Part shown: in pieces, positions 42,466 through 42,837 of the stretch | How the letters are laid out: each line of letters opens with the position of its first letter | How positions within the stretch are numbered: position 1 is the stretch's first letter | Source: Gamarada debralockiae | Lineage: Eukaryota > Ascomycota > Leotiomycetes > Helotiales > Hyphodiscaceae | Length of the DNA: 42,837 nucleotides | Assembly: GCA_002803225.1 (NCBI GenBank) | Contig: NXFV01000108.1 | Coordinates: 1-42,837 of the forward strand | Reading direction: 5' to 3' | Notes under the pieces: model-generated | What the model was told of the DNA's origin: nothing | What the model saw: only the letters and a program-made list of their open reading frames with translations | The model's database searches: none | Position numbers and translations under genes: made by a program

Positions 42466-42837
42466 TTATGAGACGCTAGGGACACACCAAAATAATCCCT
42501 GAAAAGGGCCTTCAAAGTAATGAGGAGGTTGTTGATGGAAGAGGTTTTGGCTCTAGTGACTTGTTCTAGCTCGTGAGATAAATAAAGGAAAAACTAGCCC
42601 TCTATATAGTAAAGAAAATCTCGATCGAGGCACAGAAACATCAGGGCCATCGTCATCAGAATTATAATCAGAGTCAGAGTCAATATCAAAGAACTCCTCT
42701 ACTTCCCAATAGTTATGGCTCTGCAAAATAGTCCTAAAATCTATAGCTAAAAGCAACTAGAGAAGGCTGAGAATAAAGCTAAAGAAAGAGGGTGTGGAGC
42801 TCTTAGGGGAGAGTAGGAATACCCTCAAAAATGCGGG

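Larger units (their letters stand above)
41516..42837. other. right-edge gene-free stretch
   Basis: No gene is supported. The stretch contains the transporter promoter, the second copy of repeat R1 (41969-42105) and a CCT run (42451-42465). A 67-codon minus-strand frame at 42553-42756 has an acidic Asp/Ser tract (DIDSDSDYNSDDDGPD) but lacks a clear start and may belong to a decayed mobile element. Confidence 0.45.

Noticed and set aside
42553..42756. acidic 67-codon minus-strand frame as a gene
   Set aside because: Non-ATG start, repeated low-complexity Asp/Ser tract, and no splice extension; kept only as a possible mobile-element relic.

Overview
The window is nuclear DNA of a filamentous ascomycete. 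The evidence is many short introns (about 45-120 nt) with GT...AG ends and CTAAC/CTGAC-like branch sites, heterokaryon-incompatibility (HET) genes, an eukaryotic RNA-dependent RNA polymerase, a spliceosomal SF3b subunit, and several gene relics whose stop codons look like C-to-T (RIP-like) changes. Protein style suggests Leotiomycetes/Helotiales, but that is an inference. Exon coordinates were worked out by hand from splice sites and reading phase; each multi-exon model closes in frame.

Left third (1-15 kb): a thioesterase-like gene (600-1633, -); a decayed DUF3494 ice-binding-like gene (2668-3394, -); a 480-bp AT-rich element with 36-bp terminal inverted repeats (4110-4589); a seven-exon 751-residue protein of unknown function (6403-9031, -); an eight-exon PHO84-type phosphate transporter with a His-Asp tandem repeat in its central loop and a CACGTG box just upstream (9910-12976, +); then relics of a coiled-coil gene and of a dynamin-type GTPase.

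Middle (15-25 kb): a single-exon polytopic membrane protein (15060-16808, +); a ferric-reductase fragment; a NUDIX/eIF2B-alpha-like fusion (17712-19433, -) divergently arranged with the SF3B6/p14 splicing factor (20012-20623, +); a 28-residue Cys-rich metallothionein-like gene in two exons (21456-21641, +); and a STIMATE-family membrane protein (22767-24126, +).

Right part (25-42.8 kb): an intact HET gene (25621-27796, -) divergent from a broken HET gene (28213-30364, +), a stand-alone SERAC1-like alpha/beta-hydrolase that lacks its nucleophile serine (31923-33071, +), an 11-exon Rdp1/SAD-1-type RNA-dependent RNA polymerase (33929-39203, +), and an allantoate-permease-type (DAL5) transporter (39406-41515, -). 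HET, SERAC1-like and RdRP genes are all families tied to non-self recognition or genome defence, so 25.6-39.2 kb reads as a defence-flavoured neighbourhood; a joint function is only an inference. No tRNA, rRNA or CRISPR array was recognised.
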